NCBI RefSeq assembly: GCF_009725235.1
Contig: NZ_WJFC01000054.1
Location: 1 to 64,000, forward strand
DNA length: 64,000 bases
Direction of reading: 5' to 3'
Source of the DNA: Scytonema sp. UIC 10036
GTDB lineage: Bacteria; Cyanobacteriota; Cyanobacteriia; Cyanobacteriales; Nostocaceae
Part shown: piece by piece, positions 54,678-63,270 of the stretch
Layout of the letters: every line of letters starts with the position of its first letter
How positions within the stretch are numbered: the first letter of the stretch is position 1
Translations under genes and position numbers: made by a program
The notes under the pieces: generated by a model
The model's database searches: none
Seen by the model: the letters and a program-made list of their open reading frames with translations, nothing else
Told to the model about the DNA's origin: nothing

Positions 54678-54762
54678 GAACGTCGGAAGCTGGGTGCAGG
54701 GAAACCCGCACGCCCAGATTTAACAGAGAGGTGCGGGGCATCATAGCCCCCATCGACTCTAC

Positions 54763-54834
54763 CTAAAACAGTGCTATTTGAACGTACTACTTTTAAACAT
54801 TGGCGAGGCTAACATCACCCGAAAGGAGGGACTT
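54763..54834 (+). ncRNA. Omega-RNA (HEARO), second part
   Basis: The 72 bases between the outer intron and iscB. They contain CTATTTGA (54774-54781), complementary to TTAAATAG in the first part, and end with ATCACCCGAAAGGAGGG, the usual omega-RNA 3' end that also serves as the iscB ribosome-binding site. Joined to the first part, the RNA is about 235 nt plus guide, close to the roughly 200-nt scaffolds known for IscB. Confidence 0.6.
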
Positions 54835-56196
54835 ATGTCCAAAGTATTTGTAATTGATACCAACAAAAAACCGTTAAATCCGATTCATTCAGCCCAAGCA
54901 AGACAACTTCTTAGAAATGGAAAAGCAGCAGTTTTTAAACGTTTCCCGTTCACGATTATCTTAAAAGAAGCTAGACCGGAAGCACCCGTTCAATCTTTGA
55001 GATTAAAGATCGATCCCGGTTCTAAAACAAGCGGAATCGCTATAGTCAACGACTCTACAGGAGAAGTTGTATTTGCAGCTGAACTCAAGCACCGAGGTTT
55101 TGCGATTCACGAATCTCTAACATCTAGAAAACAACTTCGTAGAAGTAGGAGAAATCGCAAAACCAGATATCGCCAACCGCCAAAACATGAATGGTTTAGA
55201 AAAGGTAACAAACAACCTTGTCCTAAACAACGTAGAAGCTGGATAGCCCCAAGTTTAATGAGCAGAGTTCATAACATCAAAACTTGGGTTGAAAGATTGC
55301 GAAAAGTTGCACCAATTAAAGCTATTAGTCAAGAACTAGTACGCTTTGATATGCAATTAATCCGCCATCCCAATATCCAAGGAAAAGAATATCAACAGGG
55401 TTTTCTTTTCGGCTATGAAACACGCGAGTACTTACTTGAAAAGTGGAAGAGAGAATGCGCTTACTGTGGTATTAAAAATGTTCCATTTCAAATAGAACAC
55501 ATTCACTGCCGAGCTAAGGGAGGTAGCGACTCAATTACAAATCTGACTCTGAGTTGTGAAAAATGTAATTTAAAAAAGGGAACTAAAGACATTAAGGATT
55601 TTCTTAAAAAAGCTCCGGCAAGATTAGAAAAAATATTGAAACAAGCCAAACAACCCTTGGCAGATGCAGCAGCAGTTAATTCAACAAGATTTAAACTCTT
55701 AGAAGTACTAAAAGAAACGGGTTTACCTGTAGAAACAGGAAGTGGTGGATTAACCAAATTTAATAGGACTCAACAAGGATTAGAAAAGACACATTGGATA
55801 GACAGTGCTTGTGTGGGTAAATCAACACCAGAAAAATTAAACGTTAAAGGAGTTAAACCATTACTAATTACAGCAAACGGTCATGGAACAAGACAAATAT
55901 GCCGTACTGACAAATACGGCTTTCCAAATCGTCATTGTTCAAGAACCAAATTTCACTTTGGTTTTCAAACTGGTGATATAGTTAAAGCTATTGTCACAAA
56001 TGGAACGGTAGGCGCTTCAAGTCGGGGAACCCGCCCAACGCGCTGCCTCAAAAAAGTTGGCGAATATGTTGGACGTATCGCAACTCGTGCAACTGGTAGT
56101 TTCAACATATCAACAAAAGATGGTTTAGTTCAAGGAATTTCTCAGAAATATTGTAAACAGATTCACAAAAAGGATGGATATTCGTATGTATTTTAA
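54835..56196 (+). CDS. iscB: RNA-guided endonuclease IscB
   Basis: 453 aa, the Cas9 ancestor family that uses an omega-RNA guide. Order: PLMP-type N-terminus (FVIDTNKKPLNPIHSAQARQ), RuvC-I with D60 in LKIDPGSKTSGIAIV, arginine-rich bridge helix (KQLRRSRRNRKTRYR), RuvC-II with E167 in AISQELVRF, HNH with zinc cysteines CAYC (208-211) and CEKC (241-244) and the catalytic EHIH (221-224), and RuvC-III with H320 and D323 in HWIDSACVG. All RuvC and HNH residues are retained, so it should be active. Start ATG 54835 follows GGAGGG. The C-terminus contains the PAM-interacting-type region. The longer frame to 54778 is not needed. Confidence 0.93.
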   Translation: MSKVFVIDTNKKPLNPIHSAQARQLLRNGKAAVFKRFPFTIILKEARPEAPVQSLRLKIDPGSKTSGIAIVNDSTGEVVFAAELKHRGFAIHESLTSRKQLRRSRRNRKTRYRQPPKHEWFRKGNKQPCPKQRRSWIAPSLMSRVHNIKTWVERLRKVAPIKAISQELVRFDMQLIRHPNIQGKEYQQGFLFGYETREYLLEKWKRECAYCGIKNVPFQIEHIHCRAKGGSDSITNLTLSCEKCNLKKGTKDIKDFLKKAPARLEKILKQAKQPLADAAAVNSTRFKLLEVLKETGLPVETGSGGLTKFNRTQQGLEKTHWIDSACVGKSTPEKLNVKGVKPLLITANGHGTRQICRTDKYGFPNRHCSRTKFHFGFQTGDIVKAIVTNGTVGASSRGTRPTRCLKKVGEYVGRIATRATGSFNISTKDGLVQGISQKYCKQIHKKDGYSYVF

Positions 56197-56220
56197 ATTA
56201 TTTAGACTGCCATTAAAATG

Positions 56221-56288
56221 GCACGAGTCGTGCTTCCTCCGTGGTCTAAAGACACACGGTTTCCGCACTCCCGGAAGCTTTTAGATGA
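56221..56288 (+). repeat. Right-end hairpins of the IscB element
   Basis: GCACGA-G-TCGTGC at 56221-56233 and the subterminal hairpin at 56239-56259 described for the element. The latter repeats the pattern of the left-end hairpin with different bases in every stem position that pairs, so the structure, not the sequence, is conserved. Confidence 0.65.
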
Positions 56289-56354
56289 ATTCTCAACGCT
56301 CGAACCTTTAATAATTCATAATTTATAATTCATAATTCAGTTGAGGCAGAAAGC

Positions 56355-57338
56355 GTGAAACTGGCTTTTATTATCGACCCCATCTACCAGCTCGATCCTT
56401 GCCACGATACTAGTGTTGCTTTAATGGAAGCAGCACAAATTATGGGACATGAGGTTTGGATTACTCAAGCTAACTTACTTGCTGTGGTAGAAGGCAAAGC
56501 TTGGGCAGTTCTGGAACGGGTGGAACTTGTACCAGTGCAATTGGTGGAGGGACGTTATCAAAAAACCGACTCTTGGTACAAATTGACCGATACCTCTGGC
56601 ACTGCCCTTTGCCTAGAAACAATGGATGCCGTGTTCATGCGAACCGATCCACCTGTCAATACCCCATACTTATATGCGACTTATATTCTAGATTACATCG
56701 ACCAAAACAAAACTTTGGTGATTAACAATCCCAGAGGTATTCGGGCAGCAAACGAAAAAATGTATGCCCTTCAGTTTACTCAAGCAATTCCAGAAACTAT
56801 TGTGACTGCTGACAAGCAGTTGATTCGTCAGTTTGTAGAAGCTAAAGGATCGGCTGTTCTCAAACCACTGGGAAACAAAGCAGGAGAGGGAATTTTATTC
56901 TTAGAACCAAGCGATCGCAATTTCAACTCCATAGTCGAACTGAGCACCCTCCAAGGTCGAGTTCCGGTCATGGTACAAACCTACTTAAGTGAGGCAAAAG
57001 ATGGAGATAAGCGTATTATTTTGCTGAATGGCGATCCTATTGGTGCTGTTAACCGCCTTTCTGCCCGTGGTGAATTTCGGAATAATATGGCTGCTGGTGG
57101 TACCGTTGCAAAGGCGGAAATCACCCTTAGGGAACATGACATTTGTGTGCAACTAGCAGATACATTACGCCAAGACGGTTTAATTTTTGTTGGTATTGAC
57201 GTTATTGGCGGTTATCTTACCGAAGTTAATGTCACCAGTCCTACTGGAGTCAGAGAGATAGACCGATTGGACGGAATTCGTCTTGGAGAACAGGTGATTC
57301 AGTGGGTCGAGCGGGTGGTAAGCAAAAATAAAAAATAG
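56355..57338 (+). CDS. gshB: Glutathione synthetase
   Basis: 327 aa ATP-grasp enzyme that joins glycine to gamma-glutamylcysteine, the second step of glutathione synthesis in the cytoplasm. Family motifs: N-terminal FIIDPIYQLDPCHDTSVALM, FMRTDPPVNTPYLYATYIL, INNPRGIRAANEKMYALQF, ATP-grasp KPLGNKAGEGILFL, and C-terminal VGIDVIGGYLTEVNVTSPTGVREI. The normal neighbour grxC is 6.4 kb upstream because of the mobile element. Start is a GTG, after GAGGCAGAAAGC. Confidence 0.96.
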   Translation: MKLAFIIDPIYQLDPCHDTSVALMEAAQIMGHEVWITQANLLAVVEGKAWAVLERVELVPVQLVEGRYQKTDSWYKLTDTSGTALCLETMDAVFMRTDPPVNTPYLYATYILDYIDQNKTLVINNPRGIRAANEKMYALQFTQAIPETIVTADKQLIRQFVEAKGSAVLKPLGNKAGEGILFLEPSDRNFNSIVELSTLQGRVPVMVQTYLSEAKDGDKRIILLNGDPIGAVNRLSARGEFRNNMAAGGTVAKAEITLREHDICVQLADTLRQDGLIFVGIDVIGGYLTEVNVTSPTGVREIDRLDGIRLGEQVIQWVERVVSKNKK

Positions 57339-57731
57339 TTTACAAGCATTTTGGTACTAACTTCTCCTTCCATAAAACTGGTAGTGAGAAGTTTTTAACT
57401 ATCTGGGCGTAATTTCCCAGGCACCCTGGCAAATCTATATGGTAGTAAAAAACTGGAAATTACAGTAAACAGTACCGGGTGCCAAAACAGTCTAGGTAAG
57501 CAAAGTGATTAGATGTAGAAAAACTCCCACAACCTCAAGAACTGCAATCGGCAAAACCTATAACTAATGAAATATAGTACCAATTTGAAACAAGAATGTG
57601 ACAGATAGTTGGGTGAGATTGAATCCACACAAAGGCGTTCTCAATCCAAAATCAAAAATAATCCACTCTTGCTAAGGCTTGAGAACCTTAAAATTTCTTA
57701 ATTGGATTGTATTCATCAATTGATACTTTAT
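57339..57731. other. Intergenic region, no gene seen
   Basis: About 390 bases between convergent gshB and ftsZ. CCAGGCACCCTGG at about 57417-57430 is a small hairpin. No gene or clear terminator was recognised. Confidence 0.5.
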
Positions 57732-59036
57732 TTAGTTATTCCGAGGTGGACGTCGGCTGCGAAGGAAATCCGGTATATCCAAACCCGGTTTTTCTTTTGG
57801 TTCGGGAAGAGGTGATGGCGGATTGATAGGTGGTGGTGATTGTTGTGGCATTTGTCTCCTTCCTGGGGGTGGAGGAGCGACTACCCCTCTAGGTTGATTG
57901 ACATTTTGAGGTGGTGCGGACTGGGCGTCACCTGTAAAACCGGTAGCAATGACGGTTAGCCTGACCTCCCCTTGCAGCCTATCATCAATCACGGCTCCAA
58001 AAATAATATTGGCGTTGGGATCGACGACCTCATATATCGTTTCAGCAGCAGCGTTCACTTCATGCAAGGTTAAGTCGCTACCGCCAGTTATGTTAAAAAC
58101 AACACCTCTAGCCCCTTCTATGGAACTTTCTAGTAAAGGCGAAGAAATGGCTGCGATCGCAGCTTCTCTTGCTCGTGATTTTCCCGACCCAATACCGATC
58201 CCCATCAATGCCGAGCCTGCATCTGCCATGACAGCCCTGACATCAGCAAAGTCAACGTTTATCAAGCCGGGGATCGTAATTATATCAGATATACCTTGGA
58301 CACCTTGACGCAGCACATCATCTGCATAGCGAAAAGCATCTTGCATGGGTGTTTGCTCGGGGATCACTTCTAGGAGCTTGTTATTGGGGATGATAATGAG
58401 CGTATCTACCCGACTTTTTAAACCCTCAATGCCTTGCTCTGCTTGCTGAATGCGCCGGCGTCCTTCAAAGATAAACGGACGAGTGACGACACCCACAGTA
58501 AGAGCGCCCATTTCCTTGGCAACTTCTGCAACAATTGGAGCCGCACCAGTACCTGTTCCGCCTCCCATGCCCGCAGTGATAAACACCAAGTCCGAACCTT
58601 CTAAAGCCCTAGCAATTTCGTCTCGCGATTCCTCAGCTGCCTTCTGACCGATTGCTGGATTGCCACCCGCACCCAAACCTCGCGTCAATTTCTGTCCAAT
58701 TTGCAAGCGGCTTGGAGCTGCTGTTAGGGTGAGAGCCTGAGCATCGGTATTAATTGACCAAAACTCTACCCCTATCACATCGGATGCAATCATGCGATTA
58801 ACAGCATTACTCCCACCACCACCAACACCAATGACTTTGATATTGGCAACTCGACCGGGAACAATGTCGCCCATACGGGTATCTTCGCGCTCGACTTTCT
58901 TACTGTCATGATTTTGACTAAAGTTTATAGTGGAATGGCTGAAGGGATTGGTTGAGTTAGTGGACAGTGAGTACCCCGATTGTCCGGGTAACTGTGAGTT
59001 TTTATAGGTAAGCCCTTGGTTATTATCAAGTGTCAT
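57732..59036 (-). CDS. ftsZ: Cell division protein FtsZ
   Basis: 434 aa tubulin-like GTPase that forms the Z ring. The signature [15 protein letters not shown] and [17 protein letters not shown] (GTP contacts), the T7 catalytic segment [21 protein letters not shown], and the C-terminal peptide [11 protein letters not shown] (site for division partners) are present. An N-terminal extension of about 60 polar residues, typical of cyanobacterial FtsZ, precedes the GTPase domain. Same strand as ftsQ about 0.9 kb upstream, matching the usual cyanobacterial neighbourhood. Confidence 0.97.
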   Translation of the reverse strand: MTLDNNQGLTYKNSQLPGQSGYSLSTNSTNPFSHSTINFSQNHDSKKVEREDTRMGDIVPGRVANIKVIGVGGGGSNAVNRMIASDVIGVEFWSINTDAQALTLTAAPSRLQIGQKLTRGLGAGGNPAIGQKAAEESRDEIARALEGSDLVFITAGMGGGTGTGAAPIVAEVAKEMGALTVGVVTRPFIFEGRRRIQQAEQGIEGLKSRVDTLIIIPNNKLLEVIPEQTPMQDAFRYADDVLRQGVQGISDIITIPGLINVDFADVRAVMADAGSALMGIGIGSGKSRAREAAIAAISSPLLESSIEGARGVVFNITGGSDLTLHEVNAAAETIYEVVDPNANIIFGAVIDDRLQGEVRLTVIATGFTGDAQSAPPQNVNQPRGVVAPPPPGRRQMPQQSPPPINPPSPLPEPKEKPGLDIPDFLRSRRPPRNN

Positions 59037-59932
59037 TGGATTTGCGGTCTTGTAGATAAACGGCTTTTTCAGGTGTTATTCACCTAGTAGTCAACTATAA
59101 GTCTGACGCTGCCACAATGTATGGCATTGTTTGCTTTTTCTTTTTACTTCCAACCCAACGAGTGAATTGGAGGCACGAAAGCTAGCTATTGGGTGTACCA
59201 TTATGGCATCTAGCTCACAGCTAATTAAAAGTGAAGTATACCTATGTTTACCTAAAATGGACTGAGATAGCTTCCACTCTTACATCGATAGCTTCACTGC
59301 TATGAAAGCTGATTTTGATTAGTATACCTTTGGTATCTCCAATAATTTCTCCGTATTTTTGCTAGTGATTGACACCAGAAACTAACTCTGTCGCAGGAGA
59401 ACCATTATTTTCTTCTGCTCCTCGTTTCATACACTAGGTGTTTTTTAGGATAAATTTAAATTATTTAAAATCCTTCACTCCACTAGTGTTTCAAAACCTT
59501 TGTAGCTTCAAGATTCCCTCCTCGAAGTAATTTTAAGTTATTGCGTAACGCACAAGCCTGAAATAGCTGCATAATTTGTAAAGACCTGCCGTGGCAGGTC
59601 TCTTGATTTGTCATAAGAGTTTGCACTTGCTGATTTCCCATTATGGATTCTTGCAACTGAAGACGAATACTAAGTACGCTGTAGGCGTTTTCCAGATTCA
59701 ACGCTACGATTGGAGTATCTAACATCATGCACCCCGTCTTAAGATGTTAGGGTAAAAACAACGTATCGTTTTCTCCCAAAATGAAAGATTATATGATTGT
59801 TTCTTCCATTTTAATGAGAAATTTACGCTGATTTTTACATAAGTGGCACGGAATAACAAAAATTCTATACTCATCAGCATAGAACTTCTCTAATAATTAA
59901 TTGTGTTTTATACATCAAACACAGTAATTTTT
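59037..59932. other. Upstream region of ftsZ with one weak ORF
   Basis: About 900 bases between ftsQ and ftsZ. An 81-codon minus-strand frame at 59483-59728 (translation rich in leucine, MLDTPIVALNLENAYSVLSI near its start) follows the same direction as both genes; it has no recognised family and I leave it unsupported as a gene. The ftsZ promoter region and long leader should be here; sequence is AT-rich. Confidence 0.4.
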
Positions 59933-60886
59933 TTAAGGTTTGGGTGCGTTTAGCAACCGTTTTTTTTGGTTCATTTGTACTAAAGGTTGTTCGGGATTTT
60001 TTAGATCGATGTACTCTATTTGGCTGAGATTCAGTTGTGCTGGTAGGTAACGCATCTGTGCCAATACCTTGATTTTTTCAAGGAGTTGAAAGTTGGGTGC
60101 TCCAAAATGTACGTTTCCCAATTCTGTTTTCAAAATTAAATTTGTTGGATCTTGAAAATCAATTTCCAAAACCTTCACAGAACTTTGGGTAATAGCTTGA
60201 TAAAGTGGACTCCAATAGGGGCGGTATTGCTCTGGGGAACCAATAACCTTAAGGCTGGGTAACTGTACATTTGGATTTAGTGGTTTCTGCTTACCTAGAG
60301 GCATCCAAACACCATTGGCATCAAGTAACCCTACAGATACTTTTTTATTGATAGAACCTTTGTTTCCCTGCTCTTTACGAGTAGGGGCGATAGAGAATAC
60401 CGCTTCCGATGGACAATCACTTGGGCGGCTCTCCCCCTGCGTTAAAGGCACGGGGCAATCCTGCATAGCAGTATTGGGGCGTATTACGCGCTCCGCAAGC
60501 GCTACAGGTTCTCGCTCGTTAATCTGGACAATTAACCCTGGTGGAAACAAACGACGACTCACTGTTGCTTGTGCAATAGTCGGTTCCTGTTTTAGCGATT
60601 CAGCAAGCCTGTAAGGTTCTATACGCCATAGAGACTGTGGGTAAGAGAGTACCAGCAATGACTGAACTGCTTCGTCAGGTAGTAGATGATTACCTAATAT
60701 AACTATATCTTTAGAAGTCTTTAATACCCAAATTGGTTGGATGGCTACCCATAGCAATCCACTTGCTAGCGAACTCACGGCAAAAGTTCGCCAAGCAGCC
60801 CGAATAAATTTCATCTGTCGTTGTTGACGTAACTTTTTACGTCGTCCTTCCAAATCTGCACGGGAAACTGATACTATACCAGCCAT
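59933..60886 (-). CDS. ftsQ: Cell division protein FtsQ
   Basis: 317 aa. One N-terminal membrane helix (about residues 33-52), then a POTRA domain: VILGNHLLPDEAVQSLL, QPTIAQATVSRRLFPPGLIVQINEREPVALAE. The C-terminal part is the FtsQ domain (KVLEIDFQDPTNLILKTELGNVHFG). It bridges early and late divisome proteins at the cytoplasmic membrane. The middle carries a polar insert around residues 135-185. In cyanobacteria ftsQ lies next to ftsZ, as here. Confidence 0.92.
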   Translation of the reverse strand: MAGIVSVSRADLEGRRKKLRQQRQMKFIRAAWRTFAVSSLASGLLWVAIQPIWVLKTSKDIVILGNHLLPDEAVQSLLVLSYPQSLWRIEPYRLAESLKQEPTIAQATVSRRLFPPGLIVQINEREPVALAERVIRPNTAMQDCPVPLTQGESRPSDCPSEAVFSIAPTRKEQGNKGSINKKVSVGLLDANGVWMPLGKQKPLNPNVQLPSLKVIGSPEQYRPYWSPLYQAITQSSVKVLEIDFQDPTNLILKTELGNVHFGAPNFQLLEKIKVLAQMRYLPAQLNLSQIEYIDLKNPEQPLVQMNQKKRLLNAPKP

Positions 60887-61733
60887 TAAAACCCTTCCAC
60901 CCTTTCATACCGAGTCATTGTTGCGCTCGTATCATTACGTAATTTTAATCAACACTGTTAACTTGGTAGACTTAATTTTCATCACCCTAAAATTTTATTA
61001 CACCACTTAGATCGGGATTGTAGCTAAGCGTGAATTTTTTATCATTGAGGTTTATAACAAGGAATGCTTATGAATGTAGCCTTTCCATCTCGTAATGGCA
61101 ACCATTTTTTCTGAAAAAGCTACAATCACGGTATTGACAAAATATTTGTTATTTGCATATTGATTTTAGCAACGAGTATTGAGCAAAAAGCCTTGGGCAA
61201 CGGGCTTTGGGCATTGAGAATTCAGAATTAGGAAGCGGAATTAAATAACTTTTAACAATGCTCTCTTCCCATCCTCTATTTCTCATACTCAATTTTACCA
61301 AATTGCCATCTCTAACCGTCTCCAAAATATGTAGCCTCTTTTTCTACGTATCAGTAACATTTAGAACATTCATGTGATGTTTTTCTTTCCTAGCTCATGT
61401 CATAATTTACTAAAATACTATCTATCACAAGATAGTTGACAAGAATGAAAAAACATACATCAAGATATATGGTAAACTTTCTAAAGCTGCACATTGCAGT
61501 TTGTCAAAACTATAACACTAGCTGTAAAAAGGATTATTGGCTTAATGCATCAGGGGTAACTTAATCTCTACTATAGTATGGAGTGTGGGTGATTTTACAA
61601 GCCTGCTTTCAATACCTTATTGAGAGCTAATTTTCAAGAAATACATTTTGCTATCAAAACGGGATAACTGTTTTGAGTCAAATATAAATTGTATGTAATT
61701 TCACTCAGCATTACTTAAGTAAAGTTAATTGAT
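60887..61733. other. Non-coding, AT-rich region
   Basis: About 850 bases between the divergent ftsQ and the ATPase gene. Contains a GGGCAACGGGCTTTGGGCAT repeat-like stretch near 61193 and several TATA-rich blocks. I recognised no gene, RNA or clear promoter. Confidence 0.5.
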
Positions 61734-61757
61734 TTGTATAATAAAATCAGCATCTAC

Positions 61758-63095
61758 ATGAAAACAACACTGAATTTATCACGCTTTTTCAAAGCCTGTA
61801 ACCCCAGTAAGACGTTGGTTATGGGAGACGCATCGGACAGGCAATACTACATCGACTTCTCTGCTGTACGCGGCTGTAAAATAGTAGAGGAATTGCAGCG
61901 GACAATCACCCGTATTTCCCCAGAGGAACCGACTTGTCAGTTATTTACAGGTCATATTGGTTGCGGCAAGTCAACAGAGTTGCAAAGACTTAAAGCAGAA
62001 CTAGAACTAGCTGGATTTCACGTGGTGTATTTTGAATCCAGTCAAGATTTAGACATGGCGGATATAGATGTTAGCGATATTTTGCTAAGTGTAGCCCGTC
62101 AGGTTAGTACCAGTTTAGAAACAATAAATATCAAAGTTAGACCCAGTTACTTTGCCAACTTGTTTAAAGAAATAGGGGATTTTTTGCAAACCCCTATAGA
62201 TATATCAGCACAAGCGGAGTTATCATTAGGGATCGCTAAAATAAGTGCTAAAACAAAAGACAGCCCTCAGTTGCGAACTCAATTGAGGCACTACTTAGAA
62301 CCACGTACTAACAGTATCTTGCAAGCAATTAACGAAGAAGTCTTGGATAAGGCTATTGAACAATTGAAGTTACGGGGTCAAAAAGGGCTAGTCGTAATTA
62401 TCGACAATTTAGATAGAGTTGATATGCGTCCGGTAGCATCCGGGCGATCGCAACCAGAATATCTCTTTATCGATCGCGGCGAACAACTCCGACGACTCAA
62501 ATGCCACGTTGTTTACACAATTCCCCTGTCATTAATATTTTCTAACGAGTACCAGACACTTAAAAACCGCCTTGGCGGTGGTGTTGCGCCCAAAGTTTTA
62601 CCAATGGTACTTGTGCGCCAAAGAGATGGTAGTGATTACGAAGCAGGAATGTCTCTATTAAGACAGCTTGTGTTAGCAAGAGCTTTTCCCGAAATACCAC
62701 CATTAGAAAGGCTGGAATTCACTACAGAGTTATTTGATAAACCCGAAACCCTCAATCGCCTGTGTCGAGTTAGTGGCGGTCACATTCGTAATTTACTGGG
62801 ATTGCTTTATAGCTGCTTGCAAAGAGAAGATCCACCTTTTTCAGAGGATTGTTTGGAAGCTGTTATTAAAGACTATCGTGACGATCTCTTGCTAGCTATT
62901 GATGAAGAAGAATGGCAACTACTGTATGAAGTTATACAACAGCAAAGCTTAAGTGGCGAGTCAGATTATCAAAGATTGCTTCGAAGTATGTTTGTTTTTG
63001 AATACCGAGATCCCCAAGGGCGCTGGTTTGGTATTAGCCCTGCATTGGCAGAAACAGACAAAGTTTTGACTTGGCAGAAAAATCAATTTAAATAG
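61758..63095 (+). CDS. P-loop ATPase (AAA/KAP-like)
   Basis: About 445 aa. Walker A is TGHIGCGKSTEL at residues about 65-76, and the Walker B-like strand is GLVVIIDNLDRVDMRP, with the D-N-L-D-R pattern of AAA/KAP-like ATPases. The C-terminal third includes SGGHIRNLLGLLYSCL, a lid-like helix. Family members are frequent in cyanobacteria and their roles are unknown. ATG 61758 is chosen over TTG 61734. The next gene, about 175 bases on, appears to be its partner. Confidence 0.8.
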   Translation: MKTTLNLSRFFKACNPSKTLVMGDASDRQYYIDFSAVRGCKIVEELQRTITRISPEEPTCQLFTGHIGCGKSTELQRLKAELELAGFHVVYFESSQDLDMADIDVSDILLSVARQVSTSLETINIKVRPSYFANLFKEIGDFLQTPIDISAQAELSLGIAKISAKTKDSPQLRTQLRHYLEPRTNSILQAINEEVLDKAIEQLKLRGQKGLVVIIDNLDRVDMRPVASGRSQPEYLFIDRGEQLRRLKCHVVYTIPLSLIFSNEYQTLKNRLGGGVAPKVLPMVLVRQRDGSDYEAGMSLLRQLVLARAFPEIPPLERLEFTTELFDKPETLNRLCRVSGGHIRNLLGLLYSCLQREDPPFSEDCLEAVIKDYRDDLLLAIDEEEWQLLYEVIQQQSLSGESDYQRLLRSMFVFEYRDPQGRWFGISPALAETDKVLTWQKNQFK

Positions 63096-63268
63096 TCATT
63101 TGTCATTGGTCATTTGTCAATAGTCATTTGTCATTTGGCATAAGTTATTTCTTCTTGTCCCGATCTCATAACTACCAACGATGACAAGCGTCTCGCCTGT
63201 CCTACATCACCATTGTACGGGCAATTGCGCTCCTAGTAACCACTAACTACTAACCACTAACCACTAAC
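63093..63268. repeat. Short tandem repeats between the two ATPase-pair genes
   Basis: GTCATTTGTCATTG-type units at 63093-63140, as at 43716, and CCACTAA heptamers at about 63238-63268, of the kind seen before grxC. Confidence 0.7.
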
Positions 63269-63270
63269 CT

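Larger units (their letters stand above)
50164..54762 (+). mobile_element. Outer group II intron (host of a second intron)
   Basis: Begins GTGCGATTCG at 50164 (the GUGYG 5' end of group II introns). The 560 bases before its ORF are a dense set of stem-loops, as expected for domains I-III. After the ORF, 54690-54727 can fold as domain V (AAGCTGGGTGC...GCACGCCCAG, with the AGC triad), and 54726-54760 as domain VI. The end CTCTAC at 54762 gives the usual AY 3' terminus. Its ORF is split by an inner group II intron at 51292-53693. The intron lies inside the presumed omega-RNA of the IscB element. Boundaries are assigned by eye. Confidence 0.8.
50001..56288 (+). mobile_element. HEARO/IscB (IS200-605-like) element carrying nested group II introns
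   Basis: The left end carries a hairpin at 50003-50023: CCCCG/CGGGG plus CACT/AGTG, closed by AA, with one bulged A. Near the right end, at 56239-56259, is a hairpin of the same plan: CCGTG/CACGG plus GTCT/AGAC, AA loop, bulged A at the same place. Such matched subterminal hairpins are recognised by TnpA-type transposases of the IS200/IS605 group. Inside are the presumed omega-RNA region, two group II introns and iscB. No tnpA is present, so movement would need one in trans. Exact ends are approximate (GTCAG before and TTTTAGATGA after). Confidence 0.7.

Noticed and set aside
54778..54834. Longer start for iscB at 54778
   Set aside because: The added residues are encoded in the presumed omega-RNA and lie before the strong GGAGGG ribosome-binding site; ATG 54835 is the better start.
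59483..59728. 81-codon frame between ftsQ and ftsZ
   Set aside because: No recognised family and no clear ribosome-binding site; probably leader DNA of ftsZ.
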